From the NCBI RefSeq assembly GCF_010378095.1, contig NZ_WNJL01000022.1, positions 136,096 to 200,095 of the forward strand: DNA of 64,000 nucleotides. Direction: 5' to 3'. The notes below the pieces were generated by a model. It had not been told where the DNA came from. It ran no database searches and worked only from the letters and a program-made list of their open reading frames with translations. The translations under genes were made by a program, and so were the position numbers. Positions 38,068 to 47,866 of the stretch are shown in pieces. Position 1 is the stretch's first letter. The number at the start of each line of letters is the position of its first letter. This DNA comes from Acidithiobacillus ferrianus (lineage in GTDB: Bacteria > Pseudomonadota > Gammaproteobacteria > Acidithiobacillales > Acidithiobacillaceae).

Positions 38068-38598
38068 TCAACCCTTTTGCCTTGTCACGCATCTCCAGGG
38101 GGTGGAGATTGCAGAGCCGGGTAACTGTATCCCGATGATTTTCCAGTCTGGTTCCGCGCTCTTCAGCAGCGGTGCAATGTTTTGCAGAATTTGTTGCTCC
38201 AGTGCGGACTGGGCGATGGTGGAAGTGGTGACACTGGCCAAATCCGGAAACGCCATGAAGGGGTTGGCGATACGTGCGTCAAGCTGTCGCTGTAGAGGGT
38301 GAAGGTTCTGCCAGGGACCATTGCCCTGCATGATAGCCACTGGGTGAATAGTGAGGGCTTTGATTTTTCCTGCATGGTCTGTGATGGTGACGCCATAAGA
38401 CCCAAGATCGATGTTGCGTCGGGTAGGCGTTGGTGCTGCCGGGTTCGGTGTCACCGCTGGCGGGCTGATTCTGCGCAGATGAACCGGCAGATTAAGGGCA
38501 ATACCCACGGCGACGGCGGCGAGCAAGACCGCCAGGATGCCGAAGCTCACCCACCGACCACGCCCGGATTTGGCTTGCTTTTTTTTGCGAGTTGCCAA
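38068..38598 (-). CDS. Membrane-anchored protein of unknown function
   Basis: A 176-residue protein with a Lys-rich start (ATRKKKQAKSGRGR), one membrane segment at about 16-38, a Pro/Thr linker and a periplasmic domain of about 110 residues. The layout resembles FliL-like or other small anchored proteins, but no motif fixes a family. It is the first gene of the group with the APH-fold kinase and HAD hydrolase, separated from the kinase by a single base, and diverges from the broken permease gene. Confidence 0.65.
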   Translation of the reverse strand: MATRKKKQAKSGRGRWVSFGILAVLLAAVAVGIALNLPVHLRRISPPAVTPNPAAPTPTRRNIDLGSYGVTITDHAGKIKALTIHPVAIMQGNGPWQNLHPLQRQLDARIANPFMAFPDLASVTTSTIAQSALEQQILQNIAPLLKSAEPDWKIIGIQLPGSAISTPWRCVTRQKG

Positions 38599-38768
38599 TC
38601 TCCGTTTCTCCTTTGCCAGGTAAGCAGCGTATTAGTTCAATATGTTTTAGTTGTACCATGGGCAAGGCCGACACAACAAACGTGGTGCCATTGGGCGATT
38701 TGCAGGATTGCATTACTCTCCCTCTGAGAACCGGTATTTACACAGACTATTCAAAAGGGAGATCTGTC

Positions 38769-39310
38769 ATGGCGGCAGGCCATTTGCGGCGGGAAGGGGG
38801 GACTATCGGGCTGCTTTATGCGAGCCTGGGGGCCATAGTGGGTTCCGGCTGGCTGTTTGGGCCACGGCATGCGGCGCAGCAGGCGGGACCTTTGAGTCTG
38901 GGGTCCTGGGCGGTGGGGGCGACGGCTATCTTATTGTTGGCGCTGGTGTACGCCGAATTGGGGCCAATGATTCCGCGCAGCGGTTCTGTTGTCCATATCA
39001 GTCATCTGGGCAATGGACCGTTGTTAGGCCGCATCTGGAGTTGGATTCTGTTTTTTCCTACGTCTCCATCGCGCCGGTCGAAGTGACGGCGGTGCTCACT
39101 TACGCAAATAATTATTTGCCGGGTTTTCTCGCCGGTGAAGCGGGTGTACTCAGCGACCGGGGTTTTATTGTCGCCATTTTTCTGCTGGGTGTTTTTGTCT
39201 TTCTCAATTTTCTGGTGATTCGCTTTGTGGCATTGCGCACGACAGTGGCAGATCAGGTGATGAGAGATTATGTGGAAAGTCTGAACGCGGTGCCGGAGGC
39301 GGCACCATAG
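38769..39310 (+). pseudogene. APC-family amino acid permease, broken
   Basis: The start is normal: GGGAG then ATG 38769, followed by the first three membrane helices (GLLYASLGAIVGSGWLFGP, SWAVGATAILLLALVYAELG, PRSGSVVHI). Near 39055 the frame shifts, and SYVSIAPVEVTAVLTYANNY continues in the +1 frame through GFIVAIFLLGVFVFLNFLVI. The coding then jumps to a short tail ending at 39310. A normal APC permease has about 450-500 residues and 12 helices; only four or five remain. It is a frameshifted gene with a large internal deletion. Confidence 0.82.
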
Positions 39311-39395
39311 CCGACCCCGGCTGCAGAATTGCCCGCTGGGAGGAAATCTGGGTAAAAACAGGGTGAAGCGCAATCGTGGCAAGCCACCACGCGCA

Positions 39396-40538
39396 TCAAG
39401 CCGTTTTTTGGGGTGCTCTGCTATTCCACCAGGCCAGCCAGAGCAGGGGCAGGGCCCAGAGCGCTGACAAAGTATAGATATTACCCAGCGAAATCAATTG
39501 TTGCAGTGGGCCGAGACCGAAAGAACCAATGCCTTCGCCAACCATGAGGGCGCCGACCAGTAAGCCGGCTATTTGCGTGCCTTCTTGCGGGTGCGCGGCA
39601 ATGCCGTAGGCCATGCTGTAGGGATAGTAGATACCGCAGGCGACTCCGGCAGCCGTGAAAGCGACGAGCAGCCCCGCCGCCTGCAGGTGGGGGATAATGA
39701 GGAAACAGGCGGCCATCCCCAGCGGCGCCAGCAGATAAGCGATGCGACGATGGATCAGATGGTCCGGAATGGCGCCGAGGCCAAAGCGGGCGATGGTCAT
39801 CCCACTCCAGAACAGCGACAGGGCGAGTGCACCCGTAGCCGCGGACAGATGGCGGTCAACGCTGACCAGCACATTCGCCCAACTACCAAAACTGCCTTCG
39901 CAGATGGCGTAGATCATTACCCCCACGGCGAAGGGGAGCATCGACCGCCGCCACGCCCTCAAGCCCCCCTGTTCCTTACTTTCGGAATCCCCGGCTTGGG
40001 GTAATAACATCAGCCCCAGCCAAAGAGTGAGCAGCACAGCAGGCCAGGCATCCCAGGTCAAAACGGTCTGGAAGCCGGCGAGAATCATTGGCGAGATGGC
40101 GGTAGCGCCGCCGATGACGGCATTGAGGATGGTGACGGCCGCCGCCGCCGCTCCGGCGAAGAGCAGGGAGGCAGCACGGTTGATAGCGGCATTGGTCAGC
40201 CCGAAGCCGATACCGAGCAGAAAGGTTTCAGCGAGGAGCAGTACGATAATGGTAAAACCGTGGGTGAAGGAGGCGGTAACCAGCAAGCCCATGGCGATAG
40301 CATTACAGAGTACCCCCAGCCGAAACAACCCCGTGCTCCCCAGTCGTCCGTGCACACTGCCCGCCGTTAACGCTGCCAAAATGGCGCCGACGATCTCCGG
40401 AAAATAGAGGAGGCCATAGGTGGCGTTGCTCATGTCATAGGGGGCACTGCGCAGGGTGGTCCCGAGGGCAGGAATAAGGACAAAGGCAGCCCCCTGCAGG
40501 AAACCGGCGCCATAAACCGCCGTGGTGCCGCGTTTCAT
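39396..40538 (-). CDS. MFS transporter
   Basis: A 380-residue transporter with about 12 membrane helices. Features are the GxLxD-like loop after helix 2 (AGSVHGRLGSTGLFRLG), GIGFGLTNAAINR, and a second-half loop GAIPDHLIHRR. It is shorter than the usual 400-450 residues but appears complete. It overlaps the GMC oxidoreductase gene by four bases and is the last gene of a glucoamylase-dehydrogenase operon. It may export or import a sugar or sugar acid; the substrate is inferred from context only. Confidence 0.85.
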   Translation of the reverse strand: MKRGTTAVYGAGFLQGAAFVLIPALGTTLRSAPYDMSNATYGLLYFPEIVGAILAALTAGSVHGRLGSTGLFRLGVLCNAIAMGLLVTASFTHGFTIIVLLLAETFLLGIGFGLTNAAINRAASLLFAGAAAAAVTILNAVIGGATAISPMILAGFQTVLTWDAWPAVLLTLWLGLMLLPQAGDSESKEQGGLRAWRRSMLPFAVGVMIYAICEGSFGSWANVLVSVDRHLSAATGALALSLFWSGMTIARFGLGAIPDHLIHRRIAYLLAPLGMAACFLIIPHLQAAGLLVAFTAAGVACGIYYPYSMAYGIAAHPQEGTQIAGLLVGALMVGEGIGSFGLGPLQQLISLGNIYTLSALWALPLLWLAWWNSRAPQKTA

Positions 40539-42052
40539 GGCGTTCCCGTAGCAAAGCGGGCGCTGATCTGCGCACCCACCCGCAGGGCGTTGGCGATGAT
40601 GGTCAAAGAGGGATTCACCGCGCTGATGGAGGGCATGAAGCTGGCGTCCACCACATAGAGGTTATCCAGGTCATGCGCCTTACAGAAAGGGTCGAGGACG
40701 CTGGTGGTCGGATCTTTACCAAAGCGGCAGGTGCCCACCTGATGCGCGGTGGCGGAAATATCCATTGGCTGGAAAAACACCGCAAAAAAGCCGGCCTGAT
40801 GCAGTATCTGCCGCCATTTCCGGCAAAGCCGTTGGTGGCTCTCACGATTTTTGGGGTTCCAGTACAAACGGATGTCGCCGTCAGGGTCGAGGGTGACGCG
40901 GTTGTCGGGATCGGGGAGGTCTTCGGTGGTCAGCCACCAGTCCACTGAATGGCTGGCGGTCCAGGCACTGGCCGGGATGGGCAGCAGGGGCTGTTGGGCA
41001 TGCAGCAGCGCCGGGGTAATCTTGCCGAGACTCTGAATATGACCAAGAGGATAGGGATAGTCGGCGTCACCAGAATCATTGTAAAAGTCATTGATGGCCA
41101 GGGTTTTCTGGAAGATGGTGCGGTTCTCGCGGCCTGGCTTGATGGCCATGCAGGCGCTGTTGAGATGACACATATAGTTGCGCCCCACCTGATCACTGCG
41201 GTTAGCAAGGCCTTGGGGATGCTGTTTGTTGGCAGAGGCGAGGAGGAGGGCGGCACTGTTGACGGCGCCAGCGGCGAGAACCACCAGGTGGGCACTGAAG
41301 CGACCCTGATCGGTTTCCACACTTTCCACGCGGCAGCCGTCGCTACTGGACTGTAAGCGACGGACGCGCTGCCCGGTAAGCAGGCGTACCCCGCTGTGTC
41401 GCAGAGCCGGGGCGATCCCGCAGACCTCCGCATCACTTTTGGCATGGAGCATGCACGGGAAACCGTCACAGGTAGGGCAGCGCACGCAGGGACTATGCTG
41501 GGGGTCGTCTTCCAGACGGTGGAGGGCCAACGGCAGGGGAAAGGGATGCAGGCCCATTTCGCGCAGGGCCTTATCGACCAGAGCCACGTCTTCTTCATGC
41601 GGGAAGGGCGGATAGGGGTAGGGATTGCGTGGCGGTTCCGTGGGATCAGACCCGGCGGTGCCGTGGGTGAAATACCAGCCCTCGGCCTGATCGTAAAAGG
41701 GCGCGAGATCGGCATAGCGGATGGGCCAGGCAGGCGTCACTCCATCGCGGTGCTGGCGCGGGTGAAAATCTTTTTCCCGGCGGCGCAGTACCGCGGCGCC
41801 ATAGAACTTGGTATTACCGCCCACATGGTAGCCGGTCACCGGTGAGAAAGGCTTGCCGTCCTGATCGCGCCATTGCTCGTCGGTGTGATAGCGATGTTCG
41901 GCAAAGACCGTCCTGGCGTCCCAGTTGCCCCATTCACGGGGCAGGTAGTCGCCGCGCTCCAGGATGAGGATGTTCAGGCCCGCTTCGGCCAGCGCGCGGG
42001 CGATGGTGCCGCCGCCAGCGCCGCTGCCGATGATAATGACATCGGCGTCCAT
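40535..42052 (-). CDS. GMC-family FAD oxidoreductase
   Basis: A 505-residue glucose-methanol-choline oxidoreductase. It shows the ADP-binding motif IIGSGAGGGTIARALAEAG, the GMC block GYHVGGNTKFYGAAVLRRR, and a cysteine cluster CVRCPTCDGFPC. Near the C-terminus are the active-site His region HQVGTCRFG and the FAD block NLYVVDASFMPS...NPSLTI. No Tat or Sec signal is visible, so it should be cytoplasmic or membrane-associated. Two residues earlier a TTG exists; ATG 42052 lies two bases after the dehydrogenase stop. Neighbours suggest oxidation of glucose or a derived sugar acid. Confidence 0.9.
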   Translation of the reverse strand: MDADVIIIGSGAGGGTIARALAEAGLNILILERGDYLPREWGNWDARTVFAEHRYHTDEQWRDQDGKPFSPVTGYHVGGNTKFYGAAVLRRREKDFHPRQHRDGVTPAWPIRYADLAPFYDQAEGWYFTHGTAGSDPTEPPRNPYPYPPFPHEEDVALVDKALREMGLHPFPLPLALHRLEDDPQHSPCVRCPTCDGFPCMLHAKSDAEVCGIAPALRHSGVRLLTGQRVRRLQSSSDGCRVESVETDQGRFSAHLVVLAAGAVNSAALLLASANKQHPQGLANRSDQVGRNYMCHLNSACMAIKPGRENRTIFQKTLAINDFYNDSGDADYPYPLGHIQSLGKITPALLHAQQPLLPIPASAWTASHSVDWWLTTEDLPDPDNRVTLDPDGDIRLYWNPKNRESHQRLCRKWRQILHQAGFFAVFFQPMDISATAHQVGTCRFGKDPTTSVLDPFCKAHDLDNLYVVDASFMPSISAVNPSLTIIANALRVGAQISARFATGTP

Positions 42053-42054
42053 GT

Positions 42055-42840
42055 TCAACCGCCGTGGCGGAATTCGGGGTAAATCAGCATCCCGCCATCC
42101 ACCGCGAGGGTGGTGCCGGTAATGTAACTGGCCAGGTCACTGGCGAGAAAGGCCACCACATTGCCAATCTCTTCGGGTTTACCGAGACGACCCATGGAGA
42201 TTTTCTCATCCAGGTCTTTGAGGGACTGGGGGTCACCCCAGACCGACCGATTGATGGGCGTCTGGATGGCGCCGGGAGCGATAGCCACCACTCGGATGCC
42301 CTTATCCGCCGTTTCCTGGGCGAGGGTCTTGGTGAACATGGATAAACCCGCCTTGGCACTGGTATAGGCGCTGTAGCCTTCCCATGGAATGAACTCATGC
42401 ACAGAGGTGATATTGATGATCACCCCGCGTTTGGCCTTCTCCATGCGTGGAATGGCGGCACGGGCGCAGTAGTAGGGACCCATGAGATCGACGGCGAGGA
42501 TCTTTTCCCATGCTTGCGGATCATCCTCGCCGACGCTGGCGCGCGGACCATCCATACCGGCATTGTTGACGAGGATGTCCAGGCCGCCGAAGGCGCCTTC
42601 CACCGCCTGCAGCAGCTTCTCCACGGCCGCCGGATCAGCCACATCGGCCTGAAAAGCCTGCGCCTTACCGCCGTGCTTCCGGATGGCGGCGACCACCGCC
42701 TCGGCTTCGTCCAGACCTTTCCGATAATGCACGGCCACTTGTGCCCCGGCCGCCGCCAGCGTCTCGGCAATGGCGCGCCCGAGGCCGCCGCTCCCACCGG
42801 TGACCAATGCTCGCCGGCCCTGCAAGTCCAGATTGATCAT
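42055..42840 (-). CDS. Short-chain dehydrogenase, glucose 1-dehydrogenase-like
   Basis: A 261-residue classical SDR. It has the NAD(P) motif TGGSGGLG at 14-21, NNAGMDGP, the catalytic serine in ITSVHEF, and Tyr-x-x-x-Lys as YSAYTSAK. The tail ITGTTLAVDGGMLIYPEF, with a final aromatic residue, closely resembles bacterial glucose 1-dehydrogenases. It would oxidise beta-D-glucose to gluconolactone with NAD(P). It overlaps the glucoamylase gene by ATGA, so product (glucose) and consumer are translated together. Other SDR substrates cannot be excluded. Confidence 0.88.
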   Translation of the reverse strand: MINLDLQGRRALVTGGSGGLGRAIAETLAAAGAQVAVHYRKGLDEAEAVVAAIRKHGGKAQAFQADVADPAAVEKLLQAVEGAFGGLDILVNNAGMDGPRASVGEDDPQAWEKILAVDLMGPYYCARAAIPRMEKAKRGVIINITSVHEFIPWEGYSAYTSAKAGLSMFTKTLAQETADKGIRVVAIAPGAIQTPINRSVWGDPQSLKDLDEKISMGRLGKPEEIGNVVAFLASDLASYITGTTLAVDGGMLIYPEFRHGG

Positions 42841-45200
42841 GCGTCACCTCCAATAATATCGATATGAAAATCCTCGCCCTGCCAGTCGCCGCTGGCGCGC
42901 CAGCGGATGGTGAACTGCACGCTGTCCCCAGCGGAAAGTTTCTGCACCGGCAGGAGGGCGACATGGCCGAGGCCCCAGTTTTCCGAGTCGGTGTCCTGCA
43001 CCGATTGCCAGCCATTGGTGCCCCAATGCAGGGTGAAAGGCGCCTGCAATAGCACCCGCAGCTCTTGTCCGGCGAGCAGTTGACGCGGTCGCTGGCGCAG
43101 GCGCCAGAGCCGGTAGTCAATCTTCGGAACCTTACCCTGATAGCGCTTCCAGGTATTTGCCGGACGATCTATCAGCGTACCCTGCACAGCGCTATGGCAG
43201 AGTTTGACGAACTCGCCATGGGCCCAGACCAAAGGCATGGCCGAGCCGCTGGGGTGGCCGGGAAACAAGCCCTTTTCGGGTATAGGGGCCGCGTCCCAGA
43301 CTTGTTCCGGAAGCAAACCACCCTTACCGGTCATGGCCACCATGGCGTTGATGTAGGGCAGGGCATCTTCCCCGGCGGCGAGGGCGTAATGGCCCCGCTC
43401 ACCTACCAGTAAGGGCCAACCACGGCCGATGCCAGTGCCATCGAATGGGCTGCCATCGGCGTGCTCGCCGTAACCATCCCCGTTGTAGCGGTGCCAGACC
43501 GGCCCGTTTGGGGTATCGGTCTTGAGCACTCCGTCCATGACTTTAACCGACGCCACGATCTGTGGATCATCGGCGCTGCGTAGTCCGTAGCGCACCAGTT
43601 GCAGGAAATCATTGGCCACCTGTTCACTGGCGGGCAGGTGGGGGTCGTGGGCGCGATTTTTGATGAGCACCCACTCATTTTTGGCGCCATCCTGCACCAG
43701 GACGTCCGCGGGGGTAATACGCACATAGTAGCCGGGCACCTGGAAGCGTTCCGCAAGGTCCGTGCCACACACGAAGGTCCACTCTTCCAGTCGGGCATTC
43801 CAGTAATCGGCCAGCATCAGGGCACAGTCGCTGGCCTTGCCGCCGAGGAAGTCCGCGCCCTCGACCAGCGCGGCAATGGCGACCGCCAGGGTGAAGGGAT
43901 TGACGCCACCATCCTCTTCCCAGCGATCCTGTCCGGTCACTGGCCCTTCGTGGACGATGAAGTGCAGGGCACGGGTGATCATGTCGGTGACGGCGACATC
44001 GTTTAACGCCTTGTACTGGCGCAGCAGAGAGGCCAGGAGCACGGGAAATCCGGTTTCATCCAGTTGCACACCCTGCCAGAAGGGTTTGCCGCCCAGCCAT
44101 TGATTCTGCAGCCAGTGACCGTCGGCTTGCTGGGTGCTGATCAGATAAGTGAGCACCTGTCGTGCCTCGGTCATGGCGCCCAAGGCTACCAACGCCCCGG
44201 CGCTTTCTACTAAATCCCGTGACCAGACCAGGTGATAACCACCACGACTGTCGCTGGCCTCGCCCCAGGGTATCGAGAGACTCGCGACCAGGGCACCAGG
44301 AAAGGTGCGGTCTTCATGCACCTTGAGGACATTGGTCGAGCGAACATAGAGGGCGTTGGCCGCCGGGGGTAACTTTCTGGCGAAGCTGCACGGGGTCGGA
44401 TGGCGTTGGTGCCAGGCATTCCAGCCGGTACTGTAATTTGCAGCGCAACTCTGAAAGCCCTCGGCCAGGGAGGACCAGGCGTTGGTGGCGGCGGCTTCTT
44501 TGCTTGTGCCAAGACCTAAGGCCAGCGTGCCCTGCCGGGGCAGGCGACTCGCGAGTGCAACCTCACCCGGACCGGCCTCCTGATAATCCCACTGCATCCG
44601 CCCGTTCTGGTGAAAGTCCTGCCAAAGATCGCTGCTGCCAACCTCGCCCACTGAGCAGCATTCTAACGCCGGATAGCCGTCCGCGTTGCGACAGGCGAGG
44701 GCCAGTCCAAATGGACCCTGTTCCGCCCAAAGCACCGGTCGACCTTCCCAATCACCCACCCAGGCGCGATTGTTTTCGGCATCTTCACCCAGGCGGGCGG
44801 AGCAGAGCAGATAAGGCCGCAGGGCGTTATCGCCCTCTAATTGAAAATCCAGCAAGAGCACATCGCGCTCAGGGTCGGCGCAGACCTTCAGCGTAAACTC
44901 GAATCGAGCGTGATGATGACGGACGATGGGGAGGGGAACGTGTGGATCGTCCAGTTCCAGTTGCGGCTCTGGCAGGGTCTTCAACTCCTGCCAGAAACCC
45001 TGATCATCGGCGACGATAAAGCCGAGGTCGCGAATCTGCGGAATGTCGATGCGCGGATAAAAAACTTCGGTGACAATGCCGCTGCCAATGGTGAACCAGA
45101 GCTTTCCGCTCCCAAGCGCCGTGCCGACGCAGGATTTCCGCGCGGTGGACCAGACGGGGTGACGCCAGATGGCACTGGGTGCCTTGCCGACCTGTTTCAT
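42837..45200 (-). CDS. Glucoamylase, GH15 family
   Basis: A 787-residue protein of the bacterial glucoamylase type: a beta-sandwich N-terminal domain (about 1-270) followed by an (alpha/alpha)6 barrel (about 290-690). Landmarks are GGYHLVWSRDLVESAGAL, WLGGKPFWQGVQLDETGFPV, the probable general acid in RWEEDGGVNPFTLA, and GTGIGRGWPLLVGERGHYAL. A further C-terminal domain of about 100 residues may bind glucan. There is no signal peptide, so it should act inside the cell, releasing beta-glucose from glycogen or maltodextrin ends. CAGGAG precedes ATG 45200. It is the first gene of a four-gene operon. Confidence 0.93.
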   Translation of the reverse strand: MKQVGKAPSAIWRHPVWSTARKSCVGTALGSGKLWFTIGSGIVTEVFYPRIDIPQIRDLGFIVADDQGFWQELKTLPEPQLELDDPHVPLPIVRHHHARFEFTLKVCADPERDVLLLDFQLEGDNALRPYLLCSARLGEDAENNRAWVGDWEGRPVLWAEQGPFGLALACRNADGYPALECCSVGEVGSSDLWQDFHQNGRMQWDYQEAGPGEVALASRLPRQGTLALGLGTSKEAAATNAWSSLAEGFQSCAANYSTGWNAWHQRHPTPCSFARKLPPAANALYVRSTNVLKVHEDRTFPGALVASLSIPWGEASDSRGGYHLVWSRDLVESAGALVALGAMTEARQVLTYLISTQQADGHWLQNQWLGGKPFWQGVQLDETGFPVLLASLLRQYKALNDVAVTDMITRALHFIVHEGPVTGQDRWEEDGGVNPFTLAVAIAALVEGADFLGGKASDCALMLADYWNARLEEWTFVCGTDLAERFQVPGYYVRITPADVLVQDGAKNEWVLIKNRAHDPHLPASEQVANDFLQLVRYGLRSADDPQIVASVKVMDGVLKTDTPNGPVWHRYNGDGYGEHADGSPFDGTGIGRGWPLLVGERGHYALAAGEDALPYINAMVAMTGKGGLLPEQVWDAAPIPEKGLFPGHPSGSAMPLVWAHGEFVKLCHSAVQGTLIDRPANTWKRYQGKVPKIDYRLWRLRQRPRQLLAGQELRVLLQAPFTLHWGTNGWQSVQDTDSENWGLGHVALLPVQKLSAGDSVQFTIRWRASGDWQGEDFHIDIIGGDA

Positions 45201-45284
45201 GATTACTCCTGAGGCGGTGGCCGCACTTGAACCTAGAGGGTAGTATAAAACGAGGAAAGTTCAACAGGATGTTCCCGTGTTTTC

Positions 45285-47783
45285 TCAGAACAGGCTCTTG
45301 ATGGTGTTGATCAGCGTATCGCCAAGACTCTCCCCGGCACCACTTTCGGTGGAAGCCGTAGGCGCGGTCACGGGGGGGTATCCAGCCAGATAATCGCTGA
45401 CTCCGATGACATTGCTGCCACCACTGATGGTAGGACCGGTCACGGAAGGGGGGCGGAAGAAGCCGGTGGCTGGACTGCCGGCCATGGCCGTTCGCATGTA
45501 ATGAATCCAGATGGGCAGTGCCTCCCGTGCACCAGCGGCCCAGCGGCCCATGGTCCGGTTGTCGTCATAACCCACCCACACGCTGGTGGTGATGTGTGGA
45601 CTGAATCCGTTGAACCAGGCATTGTTTTCATGATTGGTCGTGCCTGTCTTGCCCGCGATGTCATTGCGTCCGAGGCTTTGTGCCGCCACCCCGGTGCCGA
45701 TCTTGACCACCTGCTGCATCATTTCGGTCAACAGATAGGCGACGCCCGGCGGAACGACGGTTTGTTGCGGAGGCGGCGTGTAGCCCAGCGGACAGTTCAT
45801 CAGCGAGATCTGTGTCCCGCGGCTGTTGATGATTTTGGTGATCAAATAAGGCTTGGGCAAAAAGCCGCCGCTGGAGAAGACCGCGTACGCGCGGGCCAGT
45901 TGCAGGGGCGTGTAGTCTCCGGCGCCGAGGACCATGGAAGGCACTTGCGGTATCTGGGAGGCCGGAAAGCCGAAACGCTGCACATACTGCGCCGCATACG
46001 GAATGCCGATATCCATGAGGATGCGCACGCTCGGCACGTTGTGGGAGTAAGCCAGATTCGACCATACCGGGATCGGCGTGTTGGAAAACTGGTTGCTGTA
46101 GTTGGTCGGGGTATAGACCTGTCCGGTGGGCAGGGTGATGGATAGGGGCGTATCCGGGATCGGGGTTTGCGGGGTCATGTAGGTGCTTTTACCTGAGGCG
46201 AGCAGCGCCGGGGCATCCATGGCCGCCGCATAGACAAAGGGTTTAAACCCAGAACCGGGTTGCCGGTAGGCAAACACGGCGCGATCGAAATGACTCAGTT
46301 CATAGCTGAAGCCGCCGACCAGTGCGTGAATGGCTCCGGTGTGACTGTCCAGGCTGACCAGGGCGCCCTGCACGCGGGGAATTTGTGTGAGCTGCCAACC
46401 CGCGTTCTTGCCCGCGGAGGACCAGACGTTGGTACCCCACTCATGGCCCGCGCCCGCCGTGACCGCATGCACGTAAGGGCGCAGCCAGATCAGATCACCG
46501 CCGTGCAACACCGCGTTCACGGTGCGCGGTTCGGGGGCCCCTACGCGGGGACGCGCCCAACGCACGTCCGGCAAGGTCAGGGTGACATTCTGCTGACCCT
46601 CCAGCGAAACGGTGGCGTTTTTGGCGGTCGCACGGATGACCACGCCCCACTTGAGATTGGCGGGATCATGGGGGGGGAGCACGTCGGGCCGCTTGCCCGC
46701 GAGTGCCGCCTGCAACGCGCTTCCGGTGAGTTGCGCGATGGGTCCCCGGTAACTTTTGGAGACCATGCTGGTGAGGCCCATGGAGTAGTTCTCCAATCCT
46801 ATGGATACGGCTTCATCCGCAGCCTGTTGGTTCTGTGGCAGGATGGTGGTGTAGACCTTGAGCCCGGAGCGGTAGGTGAAATCGCTGCCGAATTGCTGGC
46901 TCAACCAGTTGGCCACCCAGTTGGTCACATAGGGTGCGCTGTTGGTGGCCGCCGCGTGGTATCGCGAGAGAATCGGTTCCGCATTGGCCTTGGCTGCTTC
47001 GTCCGCAGAAATATAACCGCGCTTTTCCATCCGACTGAGGACGTAGGCCCGCCGTTTTTTGGCGAGCCCCGGATTGACTACCGGGTTCAGGAAGGAGGGC
47101 GCCGGCGGCAGCCCGGCGATGGTGGCCATTTCGCCCAAGGTAAGCTGGTCGACATTCTTCCCGTAATAGGTACGGGCCGCCGCCTGCACCCCATAGGCCC
47201 CTTGTCCAAGATAGATTTTGTTCAGGTACAGCTCCAGGATCTGCGTATGGGTGAAATGACCTGCCAACTTATAGGCCAGGAGGATTTCCGCGACCTTGCG
47301 GGAAATGGTCTTCTGCGGGGTCAGATAGAAGTTGCGCGCTACCTGCTCGGGGATCGTACTGGCTCCCTGCACGGGGGCCATATGAATGAGGTCCACCACG
47401 GCCGCCCGTAGGATGCCCGGAAAGCTGACCGGGTAGTAGAGGAAATTGTCGCTGTAGAAACGCGAATTTTCGGCGGCGATGAAGGCATCCTGCAACTGGA
47501 CCGGGATCTGGTCGATGGGCAGCGCGTAGCGCATTTGCGGGCCGACTTCCTGGAGTAGGGCGCCGTTGGCGGCGTAGATGCGCAGAGGCTCATCAGGGTG
47601 CCATTCCTTGAGTTCATGGACGGGTGGTAAGGTCTGCCAGATCCGGTAGACGTAAATGCCGGCGCCGATCCCGATATTGATCAGAATCAACAGCAGAATC
47701 AGAAGAATCCAGCGTCCATAATGGGGACGCCGGGGGCGCTGGGGTTGTTTGGAGCGCGCGCGCGGAACGTGAGCTTGGGCCAT
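45285..47783 (-). CDS. mrcA: Penicillin-binding protein 1A
   Basis: A class A PBP that polymerises and cross-links peptidoglycan. The 832-residue product has a basic cytoplasmic tail, a membrane anchor at about 24-45 and the GT51 glycosyltransferase domain with AAENSRFYSD and LYLNKIYLGQGAYG. The transpeptidase domain has Ser-x-x-Lys as PGSGFKP, SHN, and KTGTTN. The usual GGSTITQQ glycosyltransferase motif reads GASTIPEQ here, an odd but conservative-position change. ATG 47783 is preferred over an upstream TTG. The gene diverges from gltX and ends 85 bases before the glucoamylase operon. Confidence 0.94.
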   Translation of the reverse strand: MAQAHVPRARSKQPQRPRRPHYGRWILLILLLILINIGIGAGIYVYRIWQTLPPVHELKEWHPDEPLRIYAANGALLQEVGPQMRYALPIDQIPVQLQDAFIAAENSRFYSDNFLYYPVSFPGILRAAVVDLIHMAPVQGASTIPEQVARNFYLTPQKTISRKVAEILLAYKLAGHFTHTQILELYLNKIYLGQGAYGVQAAARTYYGKNVDQLTLGEMATIAGLPPAPSFLNPVVNPGLAKKRRAYVLSRMEKRGYISADEAAKANAEPILSRYHAAATNSAPYVTNWVANWLSQQFGSDFTYRSGLKVYTTILPQNQQAADEAVSIGLENYSMGLTSMVSKSYRGPIAQLTGSALQAALAGKRPDVLPPHDPANLKWGVVIRATAKNATVSLEGQQNVTLTLPDVRWARPRVGAPEPRTVNAVLHGGDLIWLRPYVHAVTAGAGHEWGTNVWSSAGKNAGWQLTQIPRVQGALVSLDSHTGAIHALVGGFSYELSHFDRAVFAYRQPGSGFKPFVYAAAMDAPALLASGKSTYMTPQTPIPDTPLSITLPTGQVYTPTNYSNQFSNTPIPVWSNLAYSHNVPSVRILMDIGIPYAAQYVQRFGFPASQIPQVPSMVLGAGDYTPLQLARAYAVFSSGGFLPKPYLITKIINSRGTQISLMNCPLGYTPPPQQTVVPPGVAYLLTEMMQQVVKIGTGVAAQSLGRNDIAGKTGTTNHENNAWFNGFSPHITTSVWVGYDDNRTMGRWAAGAREALPIWIHYMRTAMAGSPATGFFRPPSVTGPTISGGSNVIGVSDYLAGYPPVTAPTASTESGAGESLGDTLINTIKSLF

Positions 47784-47866
47784 ACGATGCTTTTCCGTGT
47801 CAAGAGTGTTTCGCAAAGGGCCCCCGAAATTGCGCTTTGCGAAATACCCCCTTCCGGGTCGTTACA

